A stretch of 25,328 nucleotides of DNA from a bacterium (GCA_021796015.1 JAJYOT010000025.1:1-25328); one strand, 5' to 3'; numbered from the stretch's first letter, positions 7,236-15,915 are shown. A program made the numbers and translations. Notes: a model not told the origin generated them from the sequence alone.

Positions 7236-9217
7236 GTAAAGGCGCCATTTTCCTCGTCACCCAAGACATGACCTTGATCGGCGAGTTGGAAACTTATCTT
7301 AAAAATTATGATTACTCCCTGACGGCGTTTAATTCCGCGGCGGATGCGATCATTCGTATGGGAACTCCGGATATCGCGGCTTTGGTTCTTGATCATGAGC
7401 GCATGAGCGTTGCGGAAAGGCAAGCCCTCTTTAACGCCTATAAGATTCGCGGACGATTTCCTCTTTTTTTGCTTCAAACCTTGGCGAGTTTTTCTCCCGT
7501 TCAGTCTGTCCCAGTGCGGACTCTTCCCTGGCCTCCTCCCCATGGTTTTGCCGATCAATTGCGTTCGGTTGAGCGTTCGGTTGTCTTTTTGGCGGATGAG
7601 GCATTTTTTACCAGTCATGCTCTTCCGATTGCGTTCAGGCAATCGGGAATCGTCGTTGAAGAATATCCAAATGCCCAAAATCTTGAAAAATTTCTTTTGG
7701 AAAGAACCATTCCGCCCAACGATGTTTCCGATCCGGGGAAGACCTTCTGGAAAAACGTTTCCCAGACCTCCAAGCCTGAGCCCGCCTCTTTTGGCGTAGG
7801 GAGAAAATGCCAGGTTATTATTCCCTTGCCTGGTTTATGGTCTGATGTTGTTCGTTTTGACGCGGCTTTGAGAAAAGCCGTGACTAATTGCGTTTGCTAT
7901 TACATTTCGAGCATTGATCGCGTCCGTTGGGCGGCCAATCGCTTGAGGGAGAATATTCCCGTTGAGCTTTTTCGCGAAGAAGTGGGCTTTATTCCAAAGC
8001 TTTTAACCGAGGCCCCGCAACTGACGGAGCCGGCTCAAAGGGGCAAGGAGAGAATACTGTTTTTGGATAATTATAAGCCGACCTTGGACGCATTGTCTGA
8101 AGCCTTGCGCGTGTCGGGCTATGATGTGGTTACGACCATGGACGCGGAAGACGCGTTGCGCCGAGCGCAAATAAAGGGCAGTTTTCATTTGGCGGTGGTC
8201 GGAGCCGCCTTGGCCTATACTCGGCATACAGGTCTTGAAATCGCCCAAAAACTCAGAGAACATGATCCGGATTTAAGAATCATCTTCATGGTTGATCGTT
8301 ATCCCCTAACCGCCGCGCTTCAGGGGGTCAGCCAATCCGTCGAGTTGGGGTTAGACGACGCCTTGCTTAAGCCGGTCGATTCCTCTCGTCTTATTTTCTC
8401 CGTTCGCCGCGCGCTTGAGCGTAGATTCCTGATTTTAGAAAATGCGCGCCTTCTAAAAGAAGTTCAGGAATCGAACCGCCAGCTTGAGCAAATCAACGGA
8501 TTTCAAAAAAAGTTTTTCGCGATGGTCGCCCACGACGTCAAAAACCCCTTAACCGCGATTTTGGGATATTCCGAAATATTAGGAATGAGCCTTAAGGACG
8601 CTCCCAAGGAGTTGGAATATTCCTCGCACATTAACTCCGCGGCCAAGACGCTGAACCTTTTGATTTCGGATTTAGTTGATTTGGCGGCTATCGAATCCGG
8701 TAAACTGCGCGTTAATTTAGGAGAACTCAATTTGTCTGAGGTCATTCAAGATGTGAGTTCCCGCATTCAAATCGTCGCCCAGCAGAGAAAAATTCGCTTT
8801 GAGGTTCAAGTTCCGCCAAATTTGCCAATGTTGAAAGGCGATCCCCACCGTATCGGGCAAGTGATTCAAAATCTTTGCACGAATGCCGTTCAATACACCA
8901 AAGAAGGGGGGCTTGTTCAGATTAAAGTGGACTTAGGGCCTCAAATGTTGACTGTTGGTGTGCGCGACTCTGGAATTGGAATTTCAAAAGAGGACTTGCC
9001 GAGAGTTTTTGAACGCTTCTTCCAATCTCAACAAGCCCAGGCAATGAGAAAAGCGGGATTCGGGCTCGGCCTTAAGATTGCTCGCGAAATTGTCCAACTC
9101 CATGGCGGCGAGATGGGGGTGGAATCGGAATTGGGGAAGGGTTCCCGCTTTTTCTTTACGATTCCTATTCCGCAAAAAACTCAAGCCGCTCCCGCATCTC
9201 CAGTAACCCTAAAGTAA
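7232..9217 (+). CDS. Soluble hybrid histidine kinase with two degenerate receiver domains
   Basis: This is a 661-residue cytoplasmic sensor kinase with no membrane segment. Residues 4-85 look like a receiver fold with Asp54 at the phosphorylation position. About 90-265 is an unassigned region. Residues 274-395 are a second receiver-like domain with the acidic Asp279 and Lys380 (LLKPVD), but Gly324 replaces the phospho-acceptor Asp. A short coiled-coil linker (400-425) leads to HisKA with His434 in [10 protein letters not shown]. The HATPase domain has an N box ([10 protein letters not shown], Asn551), G1 (DSGIG, 579-583) and G2 (GFGLGL, 609-614). ATG overlaps the tryptophanase stop (ATGA). 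No separate response regulator gene is nearby. The coupling suggests sensing linked to tryptophan/indole metabolism, which is inference. Confidence 0.85.
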   Translation: MSKGAIFLVTQDMTLIGELETYLKNYDYSLTAFNSAADAIIRMGTPDIAALVLDHERMSVAERQALFNAYKIRGRFPLFLLQTLASFSPVQSVPVRTLPWPPPHGFADQLRSVERSVVFLADEAFFTSHALPIAFRQSGIVVEEYPNAQNLEKFLLERTIPPNDVSDPGKTFWKNVSQTSKPEPASFGVGRKCQVIIPLPGLWSDVVRFDAALRKAVTNCVCYYISSIDRVRWAANRLRENIPVELFREEVGFIPKLLTEAPQLTEPAQRGKERILFLDNYKPTLDALSEALRVSGYDVVTTMDAEDALRRAQIKGSFHLAVVGAALAYTRHTGLEIAQKLREHDPDLRIIFMVDRYPLTAALQGVSQSVELGLDDALLKPVDSSRLIFSVRRALERRFLILENARLLKEVQESNRQLEQINGFQKKFFAMVAHDVKNPLTAILGYSEILGMSLKDAPKELEYSSHINSAAKTLNLLISDLVDLAAIESGKLRVNLGELNLSEVIQDVSSRIQIVAQQRKIRFEVQVPPNLPMLKGDPHRIGQVIQNLCTNAVQYTKEGGLVQIKVDLGPQMLTVGVRDSGIGISKEDLPRVFERFFQSQQAQAMRKAGFGLGLKIAREIVQLHGGEMGVESELGKGSRFFFTIPIPQKTQAAPASPVTLK

Positions 9218-9240
9218 AGAGACGAGCTTCTTTATTTTAA
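9215..9240. terminator. Possible weak bidirectional terminator
   Basis: TAAAGA (9215-9220) pairs with TCTTTA (9229-9234) around an 8-base loop and is followed by TTTT. It lies exactly between the convergent kinase and SseB-like genes. The stem is AT-rich and short, so it would be weak. Confidence 0.3.
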
Positions 9241-9677
9241 GCGTTGTGTGGAATGATTCCCTGGGCCAGAAGTTTTGTTTCTTCCTGGGAAACGGCGACG
9301 GATTCGTGTTCCGCCAAGTAAAGATTGAGTCCCAAGAAACCGTTGAGTTCAAGAAGAGGAGCGAGGGCTTTTTGTGGGTTTTGACTCATCCAAAGAAATT
9401 CCTTACCCGCGGGCGCTTTTAGATGATGAGAGCTAATAAAACTGGCGACCGAGTCCGAAGATGGGAAAACCGGAACTTGGAATTCTCCCGGAGCTTTTTG
9501 CTCCGCCCATAAAAGAAAATCACTTGATTGCCTCAGCGTTGAAACCCCGTCTTGAAGAGGTTCCCCCATGGTCAATAGATAGACCTCTGATGAAAGAAAT
9601 TCTCGGTAAAGAGCTTTCCGAAACTGATGCGGATGCTGGGCTTCCTGGCTGATGAGGTGTTCTAGTATTTCTAGCAT
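9237..9677 (-). CDS. SseB-like N-terminal domain protein
   Basis: The 146-residue protein fits the SseB N-terminal domain pattern. FRKALYREFLSSEVYLLT (about 19-36) is followed by FQVPVFPSSDSVASFI (about 66-81), and LLELNGFLGLNLYLAEHE lies near the end. In E. coli, SseB is linked to serine sensitivity, and the domain's molecular role is unclear. The gene is a lone minus-strand cistron between the kinase (convergent) and the amine operon. A near-consensus promoter lies directly before it, with its predicted start site on the ATG itself; there is no separate leader. The start is kept at 9677 because the N-terminus aligns with the usual start of the domain. The family call is by pattern memory only. 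Confidence 0.6.
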   Translation of the reverse strand: MLEILEHLISQEAQHPHQFRKALYREFLSSEVYLLTMGEPLQDGVSTLRQSSDFLLWAEQKAPGEFQVPVFPSSDSVASFISSHHLKAPAGKEFLWMSQNPQKALAPLLELNGFLGLNLYLAEHESVAVSQEETKLLAQGIIPHNA

Positions 9678-9683
9678 AACCCT

Positions 9684-9712
9684 AACATAGCTCCAGGATT
9701 ATCTTTTGTCAA
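9684..9712 (-). promoter_or_regulatory. Strong sigma-70-type promoter of the SseB-like gene
   Basis: Reading the minus strand: TTGACA (9712-9707), 17-base spacer, TATGTT (9689-9684). The -10 box ends 6 bases before the ATG at 9677, so RNA would begin at or next to the start codon and the mRNA should be leaderless. Confidence 0.7.
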
Positions 9713-9744
9713 GGCCCAGAACTTTGGGGAAATGCGTAGCGTGC

Positions 9745-11187
9745 TTATTTTCCGCCGAGAACGGTGTAGTGCCAGGGTTTGCGAACCTCGCCGGACATAT
9801 CCGCCATGATGTGTTTAATAACGGTATATTCTTCAAGCGCCTGTCGAGACAAATCTTTTCCAAAGCCCGATTGGTTGAACCCGCCGTGCGGAGTTTCAGA
9901 GGTTAGAGGCAGATGATCGTTGATCCAGACGGTTCCAAAGCGAAGAGCAGAAGAAATCCGCAGAGCTCGTTGTGTATTTGATGTCCAAACCGAAGCCGCA
10001 AGGCCGTACTCCACGTCATTGGCGAGATGAATCGCTTCTGTCTCATCTTTAAACGGCAAAAGGCAAACCACGGGGCCAAAAATTTCTTTTTGGATGAGTT
10101 CAGATTTTTGCGCGGCGTTGAGGATAATCGTGGGACTAAAGAAAAATCCGCTCTTAAGATGAAAGGGGCGGTTCCCGCCTAAGATAATTTCTACGTTTTT
10201 GGCGCGTTCTAAAAATCCCTCGACACGGCTTCGGTGTTCTTCGGAAATCAAGGGTCCCATGTCGGTCTTTGGATCGTCAAAAAGCCCAAGTTTTATTTTT
10301 TTTGTCTCTTTGAGAAAATCAGCGGTAAAGCGATCAAAAACTTTTTTATGCACATAAAGACGGGTTGCGGCGGTACAATCTTGCCCGGCATTCACAAAAG
10401 AACCGACGACGGCGCCTAAAACGGCGGCGGATATATCCGCGTCCTCAAAAACGATGAAGGGGGCTTTCCCGCCCAGCTCTAAATGGGTGCGCTTGACCGT
10501 CGCGGAAGCCTGAGACATGATTTTGCGTCCCGTCAAAGTATCTCCGGTAAAGGAAATCATTTTAATCTCCGGGTGAGAAGTTAAAAGTTTTCCGGTTTCT
10601 TCTCCGCCAAAAACGACATTAATCACGCCTTCGGGAATCCCCGCCTTTAGGGCGAGTTTCGCGATTTCAAGAGTGGTCAATGGCGTTAATTCTGCCGGCT
10701 TGATGACACAGGAATTTCCCGCTGCTAAAGCGGGGGCGAGTTTCCAAATCGCCATCATCAAGGGATAATTCCAGGGCGTAATTAAGGCGACTGGGCCGAT
10801 GGGCTCCCGCTTAAGAAAAGACAAATACCCCGTCGCATACTCGGCGGATGCGGGAGTTTCTAAAACCCGCGCCGAAGAGGCGAAAAAACGCAGGTTATCG
10901 ACGGCAAAAGGCAAATCTCCGTCTTCAGAGAGTTTGAGGGGTTTGCCGGTATTTTGAGATTCTAAACGCGCCAGTCGCGCGGAGTTTTTTTCAATGAGAC
11001 TGGCCCAGCCAAAAAGAAGCGCGGCGCGTTCGGCGGGAGATTTAGAAGCCCAAAGCGGGAAGGCCTTTTTCGCTGAAGAGACCGCGGAGTTGACTTCTTT
11101 TTCGCCCGCGTCCTTGATTTGCGCGAGGGTTTCCTCGGTTGCGGGGTTTAAAACGATGCGCTTAAGCGGTTCCTGGTTCTTTGTCAT
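9745..11187 (-). CDS. patD: Gamma-aminobutyraldehyde dehydrogenase-like aldehyde dehydrogenase
   Basis: I start it at the ATG at 11187 (480 residues), because similarity to E. coli PatD begins there; a longer in-frame extension overlaps the upstream gene. It is an NAD(P)-dependent aldehyde dehydrogenase. Catalytic Cys271 lies in NAGQDCTAA, general-base Glu237 in LELGGKAP and Asn140 in TPWNYP. The AGQDCTA block and the C-terminal PHGGFNQSGFGKDLSRQALEEYT are characteristic of the ABAL dehydrogenase branch. It would oxidise 4-aminobutanal to GABA, taking the product of the putrescine aminotransferase encoded just upstream; the two genes overlap by 26 bases. Betaine- or aminoadipate-semialdehyde substrates are less likely alternatives. 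It is the last gene of the operon. Confidence 0.85.
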   Translation of the reverse strand: MTKNQEPLKRIVLNPATEETLAQIKDAGEKEVNSAVSSAKKAFPLWASKSPAERAALLFGWASLIEKNSARLARLESQNTGKPLKLSEDGDLPFAVDNLRFFASSARVLETPASAEYATGYLSFLKREPIGPVALITPWNYPLMMAIWKLAPALAAGNSCVIKPAELTPLTTLEIAKLALKAGIPEGVINVVFGGEETGKLLTSHPEIKMISFTGDTLTGRKIMSQASATVKRTHLELGGKAPFIVFEDADISAAVLGAVVGSFVNAGQDCTAATRLYVHKKVFDRFTADFLKETKKIKLGLFDDPKTDMGPLISEEHRSRVEGFLERAKNVEIILGGNRPFHLKSGFFFSPTIILNAAQKSELIQKEIFGPVVCLLPFKDETEAIHLANDVEYGLAASVWTSNTQRALRISSALRFGTVWINDHLPLTSETPHGGFNQSGFGKDLSRQALEEYTVIKHIMADMSGEVRKPWHYTVLGGK

Positions 11188-12568
11188 GTTGTTTTTTGAC
11201 TCCCGCCGGCTTTTTAGATTCAAAATGTCGGGCGTTGACTTCTTTAAAAACTTTTTCGATGGTATCAAGCGATTGATTCATTTCTTGCTGGGTGATGGTG
11301 AGTGGCGGTTCGATGCGGATGGTTTTCGCGGAAAAAAGAGTTCCCGCGACTAGTACCCCATGATCAAAGAGGCCCTTGGCGATTTCATAACCCAAGGCAT
11401 CCGAGGGAAATTCAAGTCCGATCATGAGGCCCTTTCCGCGGACATCCGCGCACAGTTTCGGAAATCTGCGGCGCAGGGCCTTGAGTTTGGAAATCATTTC
11501 ATTTCCCATTTTGTCGGCGCGCTCGGGAAGCTTTTCCTCAAGAAGAACATGGATATTGGCGATGGCCGCCACGCAGGCCAGAGGGTTTCCTCCAAAGGTG
11601 GTCGAATGAAGCCAGGGCTCGGGAAAAAGTTGTTCCCAAATGGTTTTGTTTGAGACAAAGGCTCCAATGGGCATAACGCCGCCGCCCATCGCTTTTCCCA
11701 TGCACATGATGTCGGGGACGACATCCCAATGGTCCACGCAAAACATTTTCCCGGTTCTTCCCATGCCGGTTTGGACTTCGTCGGCAATCAGAAGCGCCCC
11801 GTACCGGTCGCAAATTTCCCGGACTCTGGGGAAATAATCATCTGGCGGAACATTGATGCCGCCTTCGCCTTGAATGGGTTCGAGAATCACTCCCGCGATG
11901 TCGTTTCCCACCTCATCAGCCGAACGGACGATGGACTCGATATAATCGGCGTCGCCGTAGGGGACGTGATAACAGTCAGGCAGAATCGGCAAGAAAGGCT
12001 GGCGGAATTTCGCTTTGGCGGTCGCCGAAAGAGCGCCCAGGGTTTTTCCGTGAAAAGCCGAGGTCGCGGCGACGAAGGATTTGCGTCCGGTGTGAAGCAT
12101 GGCGAGTTTCATCGCCCCTTCAACCGCTTCCGCCCCGGAGTTTCCGAAAAAGCTAAATTGTAAATCTCCCGGCGTGATATCGTGGATGAGTTTCGCTAAG
12201 ATGGCGCGGAAAGGTTCGAGAAGTTCCTGGGAGTGAAGGGCTTGTCTTTTGAGTTGATTAGAAACCGCTTCCACCACCTTGGGGTGGCGATGGCCTACGT
12301 TAAAGATTCCATATCCGCCTAAAAGATCCAGATAATGCTTTCCTTTAATATCGGTAAAACCGTTCGCGCTGTCGGCCCATTCGACCGAAATATATTCGGT
12401 TGAGACTGATTTGCGGTATTCGAGAATGCCGGGGTTGACGTGACTGGAATAGTAATTGGCGGTGGCGTCGGTGACCCAGTTTTTTTCTTCTTCCGTCAGT
12501 TCGGGCTTAGCCACGAGATCGAGGGTTTTTTGAGTTTCCTTGAGAATGTCTTGCGCGGTTCGTTTCAT
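11162..12568 (-). CDS. patA: Putrescine aminotransferase
   Basis: This is a 468-residue class-III PLP aminotransferase. It matches E. coli PatA (YgjG) along its length: NPGILEYRKSV (about 45-55), VEW, GGYGIFNVGHRHP (84-96), LHSQELLEPFRA, IQGEGG (232-237), DEVQTGMGRTGKMF and AGTLFSAKTIRIEPPLT near the end. Asp263 and PLP Lys292 (MGKAMGGGVMP) are present. It would move the amino group of putrescine, or cadaverine, to 2-oxoglutarate, giving 4-aminobutanal (cyclising to pyrroline) and glutamate. Its start overlaps the upstream dehydrogenase stop by 4 bases and its end overlaps patD by 26, so it is firmly within the operon. The PatA branch is easily told from GabT and acetylornithine enzymes by the N-terminal EYRKSV region. 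Confidence 0.88.
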   Translation of the reverse strand: MKRTAQDILKETQKTLDLVAKPELTEEEKNWVTDATANYYSSHVNPGILEYRKSVSTEYISVEWADSANGFTDIKGKHYLDLLGGYGIFNVGHRHPKVVEAVSNQLKRQALHSQELLEPFRAILAKLIHDITPGDLQFSFFGNSGAEAVEGAMKLAMLHTGRKSFVAATSAFHGKTLGALSATAKAKFRQPFLPILPDCYHVPYGDADYIESIVRSADEVGNDIAGVILEPIQGEGGINVPPDDYFPRVREICDRYGALLIADEVQTGMGRTGKMFCVDHWDVVPDIMCMGKAMGGGVMPIGAFVSNKTIWEQLFPEPWLHSTTFGGNPLACVAAIANIHVLLEEKLPERADKMGNEMISKLKALRRRFPKLCADVRGKGLMIGLEFPSDALGYEIAKGLFDHGVLVAGTLFSAKTIRIEPPLTITQQEMNQSLDTIEKVFKEVNARHFESKKPAGVKKQHDKEPGTA

Positions 12569-13755
12569 GAGCGGTTCCTTAAAATAGGTTTTGTGATCGT
12601 TTCGATAAAATTAAAAATTTTTAAATCTCCGAGAGCTTTGAAAACCCGAACCGGGTCTAAGGCCTGTTCGGGTGAGAAGACTCCGTTTGAGCGGAGAGTT
12701 TGTCTTTCAATCATCATCAGGGCCGCAAGGGCGGCGGGAATGCCGACGCCCAAACTTCCCGCTGAGATTTTCCCATTTCCAGTCATTTCGCAATCAAGAG
12801 TTTTTTCAAGAGCGTGCCCTTGGCTTTTTCCCGTAGCCTTGACCCTTAAAATTTCAAAATCCTTTCCATTCGCGGGCGAAAGATTCGGCGCGTTTTGCTG
12901 AACAAGAGCGGCTAAAAAAGATTTAGGAGAAATCTGTTTCCCATCAATCCGAACAGGGCCATCGCTTGAGAATCCGGAAGCTTCCAGTATTTCTAATTGG
13001 GTTTTAAGCGCCGGGGGATATCCAATTTTAAAAAATAAGTTTTTGACTTTCTTGGACTTAAGAAAGTTCGGAAGAGTTGCCGTTTCGGAATGAATGACCG
13101 TGCCCACGCGAATACGGCCCAGGGGTTTTTTAAAATCAATTTCTTCGGCGAGAGAATGCGCCGGAACTTGGACAAATTTTCCGTTTAAAAGAATAGGGGC
13201 TTTTTGCCGATGTTCGTCGAGCAGGGTTTTAATTGAAAAAGGGACGATGAGTTTGTTTTTATCGAGTAGGGGGTCAAAACTTGCGTCATAAATTCCCAAG
13301 GTATCGATGGATTTGAAATCCTTCGCGAGATAGGCGGCCATTAAATTAGCAAGCCCCGGGGCCGAGCCCATTCCTAAAATAGCCGACCTTTTTTGGCGCT
13401 TAAATTCTTGGTTTTTCTTCAGCTCCTTAAGGGTCATGTGATAAAGTCCGCCCAAGTCCACGTAGTGGGCGTTTAAAGCGAGGCTTAAATCCATAGCCGT
13501 GAGATTAAACTCATACCAGGAAGCGTTGAGGAGGCAATCAACTCCTTTAAGCGCGCGTTTGGCGGCTTCAAAATGGGTGATGTCAATTTGAACGGGCTTT
13601 ATTTTTCTTGATTGAGGATTGCCGCGGAGAAATGCGGGGGCTTTCGTTAAATCAATATCGGCGGCTAAAATAGACTTGACCTCGGGCTTTTGGGCCAGGT
13701 AATGGAGCGCGCCTTCGGCCATCGATCCAAAGCCGCCCAAGACCGCGAGCTTCAT
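12565..13755 (-). CDS. Lysine 6-dehydrogenase / saccharopine-dehydrogenase-like oxidoreductase
   Basis: This is a 396-residue NAD(P)-dependent enzyme. An N-terminal Rossmann site VLGGFGSMAEGA (GxGxxA at 8-13) is followed by acidic AADID (31-35). Further signatures are LNASWYEFNL, YVDLGGLYHMT, ILGMGSAPGLANLMA and GTVIHSETATLPNF. The SAPGLxN and HSExATLP segments recall the lysine-6-dehydrogenase branch of the LYS9 family rather than carboxynorspermidine dehydrogenase. It overlaps both neighbours (gabT and patA) by 4 bases and so is made together with putrescine/GABA enzymes. Possible roles are oxidative deamination of lysine (giving piperideine carboxylate), or reductive/oxidative handling of an aminopropyl or aminobutyl conjugate. 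The substrate cannot be read from the sequence. Confidence 0.75.
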   Translation of the reverse strand: MKLAVLGGFGSMAEGALHYLAQKPEVKSILAADIDLTKAPAFLRGNPQSRKIKPVQIDITHFEAAKRALKGVDCLLNASWYEFNLTAMDLSLALNAHYVDLGGLYHMTLKELKKNQEFKRQKRSAILGMGSAPGLANLMAAYLAKDFKSIDTLGIYDASFDPLLDKNKLIVPFSIKTLLDEHRQKAPILLNGKFVQVPAHSLAEEIDFKKPLGRIRVGTVIHSETATLPNFLKSKKVKNLFFKIGYPPALKTQLEILEASGFSSDGPVRIDGKQISPKSFLAALVQQNAPNLSPANGKDFEILRVKATGKSQGHALEKTLDCEMTGNGKISAGSLGVGIPAALAALMMIERQTLRSNGVFSPEQALDPVRVFKALGDLKIFNFIETITKPILRNRS

Positions 13756-15146
13756 GCGGAAAAACCTTCCAACACGGATTCCAAAATGTCGAGGCCCTTG
13801 GCGAGAGTTTCTTTTTCAATCGTCAGCGGCATGAGGGTGCGCAAAACGTTGTCGAAAATTCCGGCTTTGAGAATGAGAAGACCTCTTTTTTCGCATTCCG
13901 CGATGATTTTTTTGACTCGGCCAGTGGGAAGCGGGGTCTTGGTTTTCTTGTCTGAGACCAGTTCCAAGGCGCGCATGGCGCCAAGCCCGCGGGATTCTCC
14001 CACAACGCGAAATTTCTTTTGAAAAGAGTCAAAACGGGTTTTCACGGCTTGGGCGATCATTTCGGCTTTTTTAAGCAAATCTTCTTTTTCAAAAATCTCA
14101 AAAACAGCCAGGGCCGCGGCGCAGGAAAGAGGGTTTCCGCCATAGGTTCCGCCAATGGCCCCTGAAGGGGCGGCGTCCATGATTTCAGCTCGTCCAACCA
14201 CGGCGGAAAGAGGCATTCCGGCGGCAAGAGACTTTCCGATAACCAGCAAATCCGGCACAACGCCCTCATCGTTGACGCTTTTTCCAGAGCGCGACGCGGA
14301 CGCTCGGCCTTGGGCCTTGACCGCGCCCTCATGTTCAAACGCCCAAAATTTTCCGGTTCGCCCGAACCCGCTTTGAACCTCATCAATAATAAGGATGACT
14401 CCGTGAGCGGCGCAAAGCTCTCTAAGCCCTTTGAGAAACCCGGGCGAGGGGACGATAAAACCGCCTTCGCCTTGCACCGGTTCGATAATGAGGGCGGCCG
14501 TCTGATCAGGAGAAATTTCCGAACGCCACAGGCGCTTAAGTTCTTCTAAGCAATATTCGGTTAATTTGTCCAGGCTAACGCCTAAGGGCGCGCGATAGGG
14601 ATAGGGATACGGCGCACGGTAAATTTCCGGCGCGAAGGGGCCGAATCCCGATTTTAAAACTTTTTCCCGTCCGTCAAGAGTCAAACACAAAAGCGTTCGT
14701 CCATGAAAAGCGTAGCCAAAAGAGATGACGGCGTTTCTTCGGGTAAAAAAGCGCGCAAGTTTTACGGCATTTTCGACGGCTTCCGCTCCGCTGTTAAAAA
14801 GCGCGGCTTTTTGAGGGGCGGATCCGGGAATGGTTCGGATCAGTTTTTCGCAAACCGAAGCGTAAGCCGGGTAACTTGCTACATGATAAGAGGTGTGGGT
14901 CAGTCTCGCCGCTTGTTTTTGAAGGGCTAGGGCGACCTTGGGATGGCTATGACCGACGTTCAAGGCTCCGATTCCGCCGGCAAAATCAATATATTTTTTT
15001 CCGTCAACATCCCAAATTATCGAGTTCTCGGCGCGGTCAACGACCACGCCGCTATAGGCGGCGACGGAAGATGAGACAAATTCCGCTCTTCTCTTTAGCG
15101 CCGCTTGGGTTAAGGAGTTAGGTTGGGGTGTTAATGGACGCTCCAC
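13752..15146 (-). CDS. gabT: 4-aminobutyrate aminotransferase with unusual 21-residue insertion
   Basis: This is a 464-residue class-III PLP aminotransferase starting with GTG at 15146. It closely follows E. coli GabT: VDRAENSIIWDVDGKKYIDFAGGI, NSGAEAVENAVK, YAFHGRT, IIEPVQGEGG, DEVQSGFGRTGKF, GGTYGGNPLSCAAAL, NVLRTLMPLTIE. PLP Lys305 lies in VIGKSLAAG. It would convert GABA plus 2-oxoglutarate to succinate semialdehyde plus glutamate. A 21-residue segment rich in Ala/Ser/Lys/Arg (about 274-294) interrupts the normally short link between EHEG and VVPDL. It is bounded by a 9-bp DNA direct repeat (CGCCCTCAT). It is the first gene of the four-gene operon, overlapping the next by 4 bases. No ribosome site is seen, and a -10-like TAGTAT lies 9 bases before GTG. 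No gabD is visible. Confidence 0.88.
   Translation of the reverse strand: MERPLTPQPNSLTQAALKRRAEFVSSSVAAYSGVVVDRAENSIIWDVDGKKYIDFAGGIGALNVGHSHPKVALALQKQAARLTHTSYHVASYPAYASVCEKLIRTIPGSAPQKAALFNSGAEAVENAVKLARFFTRRNAVISFGYAFHGRTLLCLTLDGREKVLKSGFGPFAPEIYRAPYPYPYRAPLGVSLDKLTEYCLEELKRLWRSEISPDQTAALIIEPVQGEGGFIVPSPGFLKGLRELCAAHGVILIIDEVQSGFGRTGKFWAFEHEGAVKAQGRASASRSGKSVNDEGVVPDLLVIGKSLAAGMPLSAVVGRAEIMDAAPSGAIGGTYGGNPLSCAAALAVFEIFEKEDLLKKAEMIAQAVKTRFDSFQKKFRVVGESRGLGAMRALELVSDKKTKTPLPTGRVKKIIAECEKRGLLILKAGIFDNVLRTLMPLTIEKETLAKGLDILESVLEGFSA
14261..14332. repeat. 9-bp direct repeats bounding an in-frame 63-bp insertion in gabT
   Basis: CGCCCTCAT occurs at 14261-14269 and again at 14324-14332, exactly 63 bases (21 codons) apart. 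The segment between carries GAGCG/CGCTC and a doubled GGCCTT. It codes for residues with no counterpart in E. coli GabT. Confidence 0.6.
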
Positions 15147-15155
15147 GTCGCCAAT

Positions 15156-15183
15156 ATACTAGTTTCGCGAGAGGCTTGTCCAA
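15156..15183 (-). promoter_or_regulatory. Candidate promoter of the amine operon (gabT)
   Basis: Reading the minus strand: TTGGAC (15183-15178), 16-base spacer, TAGTAT (15161-15156). The -10 ends 9 bases before the GTG start, predicting a leader of only about 3 bases. Confidence 0.45.
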
Positions 15184-15252
15184 TGAGAGCGGCGTCCGTT
15201 ACCCTAAAGACCCATGGGCGTTCTGGGTCCAAGGGCCCTAGCGGTTGATGTA

Positions 15253-15267
15253 AAACCGTGTTTTAAT
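15253..15267 (+). promoter_or_regulatory. Shared extended -10 box, copy 1
   Basis: AAACCGTGTTTTAAT fits an extended -10 (TG-n-TTTAAT). Near-copies of the same 15-mer stand before both secreted paralogues downstream. It lies 9 bases before the protease pseudogene start. Confidence 0.5.
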
Positions 15268-15276
15268 AATCAAGAT

Positions 15277-15859
15277 ATGGCGAACAGTTGGCGGATTGCG
15301 GCGCTTTTTCTGGTTTTGTTTTTGAGGCCTTTCGCGCTTTCGGCGCAGTCGGATTTAGACCCGCAGGGCAATTTCGGACTCAAAACCAGTTTTTTTCGCG
15401 ATCATGAGAGGCTTGTCAATAATAGCGGGGATTATCCCTTTTCCGCCGTTGGTCAAATCATGGCTCAAGTCAAACAAAACGGACCTGACTTGAACACTTG
15501 CAGCGGAACCTTGGTCGGGCGTTATTTCGCGCTGACGGCCTGCCATTGCGTTTTCCTTAAACATGGGAAAGCGCCCAAACACGTTTATTTTTTTCCCAAG
15601 ACCGATCAGCGGCGATTCCGGCGGGCCTATTTTGATTCCTGAAGACGGGGGACGACATTCCATTATCGCAATCAAGGTCGCGGTCAGGGTTTCGGTCGAC
15701 AATCCCGAAACGCATGGGGATGAGTATTATAGCGATCAAAAAGCCAACATCGCGACCATTTTATCCAATGATGCCGATACCATTGAAAACTTTATCCAAC
15801 AGCATGATAACTCCCGCGCGCTTTCCGATTTGATTTCAAATGGCGGTGCGAATGATTAG
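15277..15859 (+). pseudogene. Trypsin-like serine protease, frameshifted and internally deleted
   Basis: From ATG 15277 the frame gives a signal peptide (LFLVLFLRPFALSA, cleavage near residue 23) and then the chymotrypsin-fold start. CSGTLVGRYFALTACHC carries the catalytic His at about residue 90. That frame stops at 15642. The +1 frame, read from about 15600, carries GDSGGPILIPE, the catalytic-Ser motif, and stays open to 15859. In this family about 100 residues including the catalytic Asp should separate the His and Ser motifs; here only about 20-25 codons do. So this is a remnant with an internal deletion plus frame change at about 15598-15620, not a simple sequencing slip. The intact ancestor would be a secreted S1 peptidase. 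A single base error alone cannot restore the missing core. Confidence 0.75.
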
Positions 15860-15887
15860 CGCAGTGTCCCGGAAATCCCTTTACATT

Positions 15888-15915
15888 CGTCACCCCGGCT
15901 TTCGTCGGAATGACG
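15888..15915. repeat. REP/MITE-like palindrome
   Basis: CGTCA (15888-15892) and TGACG (15911-15915) enclose CCG/CGG with a two-base mismatch and a short loop. The whole reads CGTCACCCCGGC through GTCGGAATGACG. Palindromes of this style are scattered between genes in many bacterial genomes. Confidence 0.5.

Noticed and set aside
7091..7678. 195-codon minus-strand frame across the tryptophanase-kinase junction
   Set aside because: Antisense to two well-supported genes, with no recognisable protein features.
12565..13755. Carboxynorspermidine dehydrogenase
   Set aside because: The SAPGLAN and HSETATLP segments fit the lysine-6-dehydrogenase side of the family better; I do not see the carboxynorspermidine dehydrogenase motifs.
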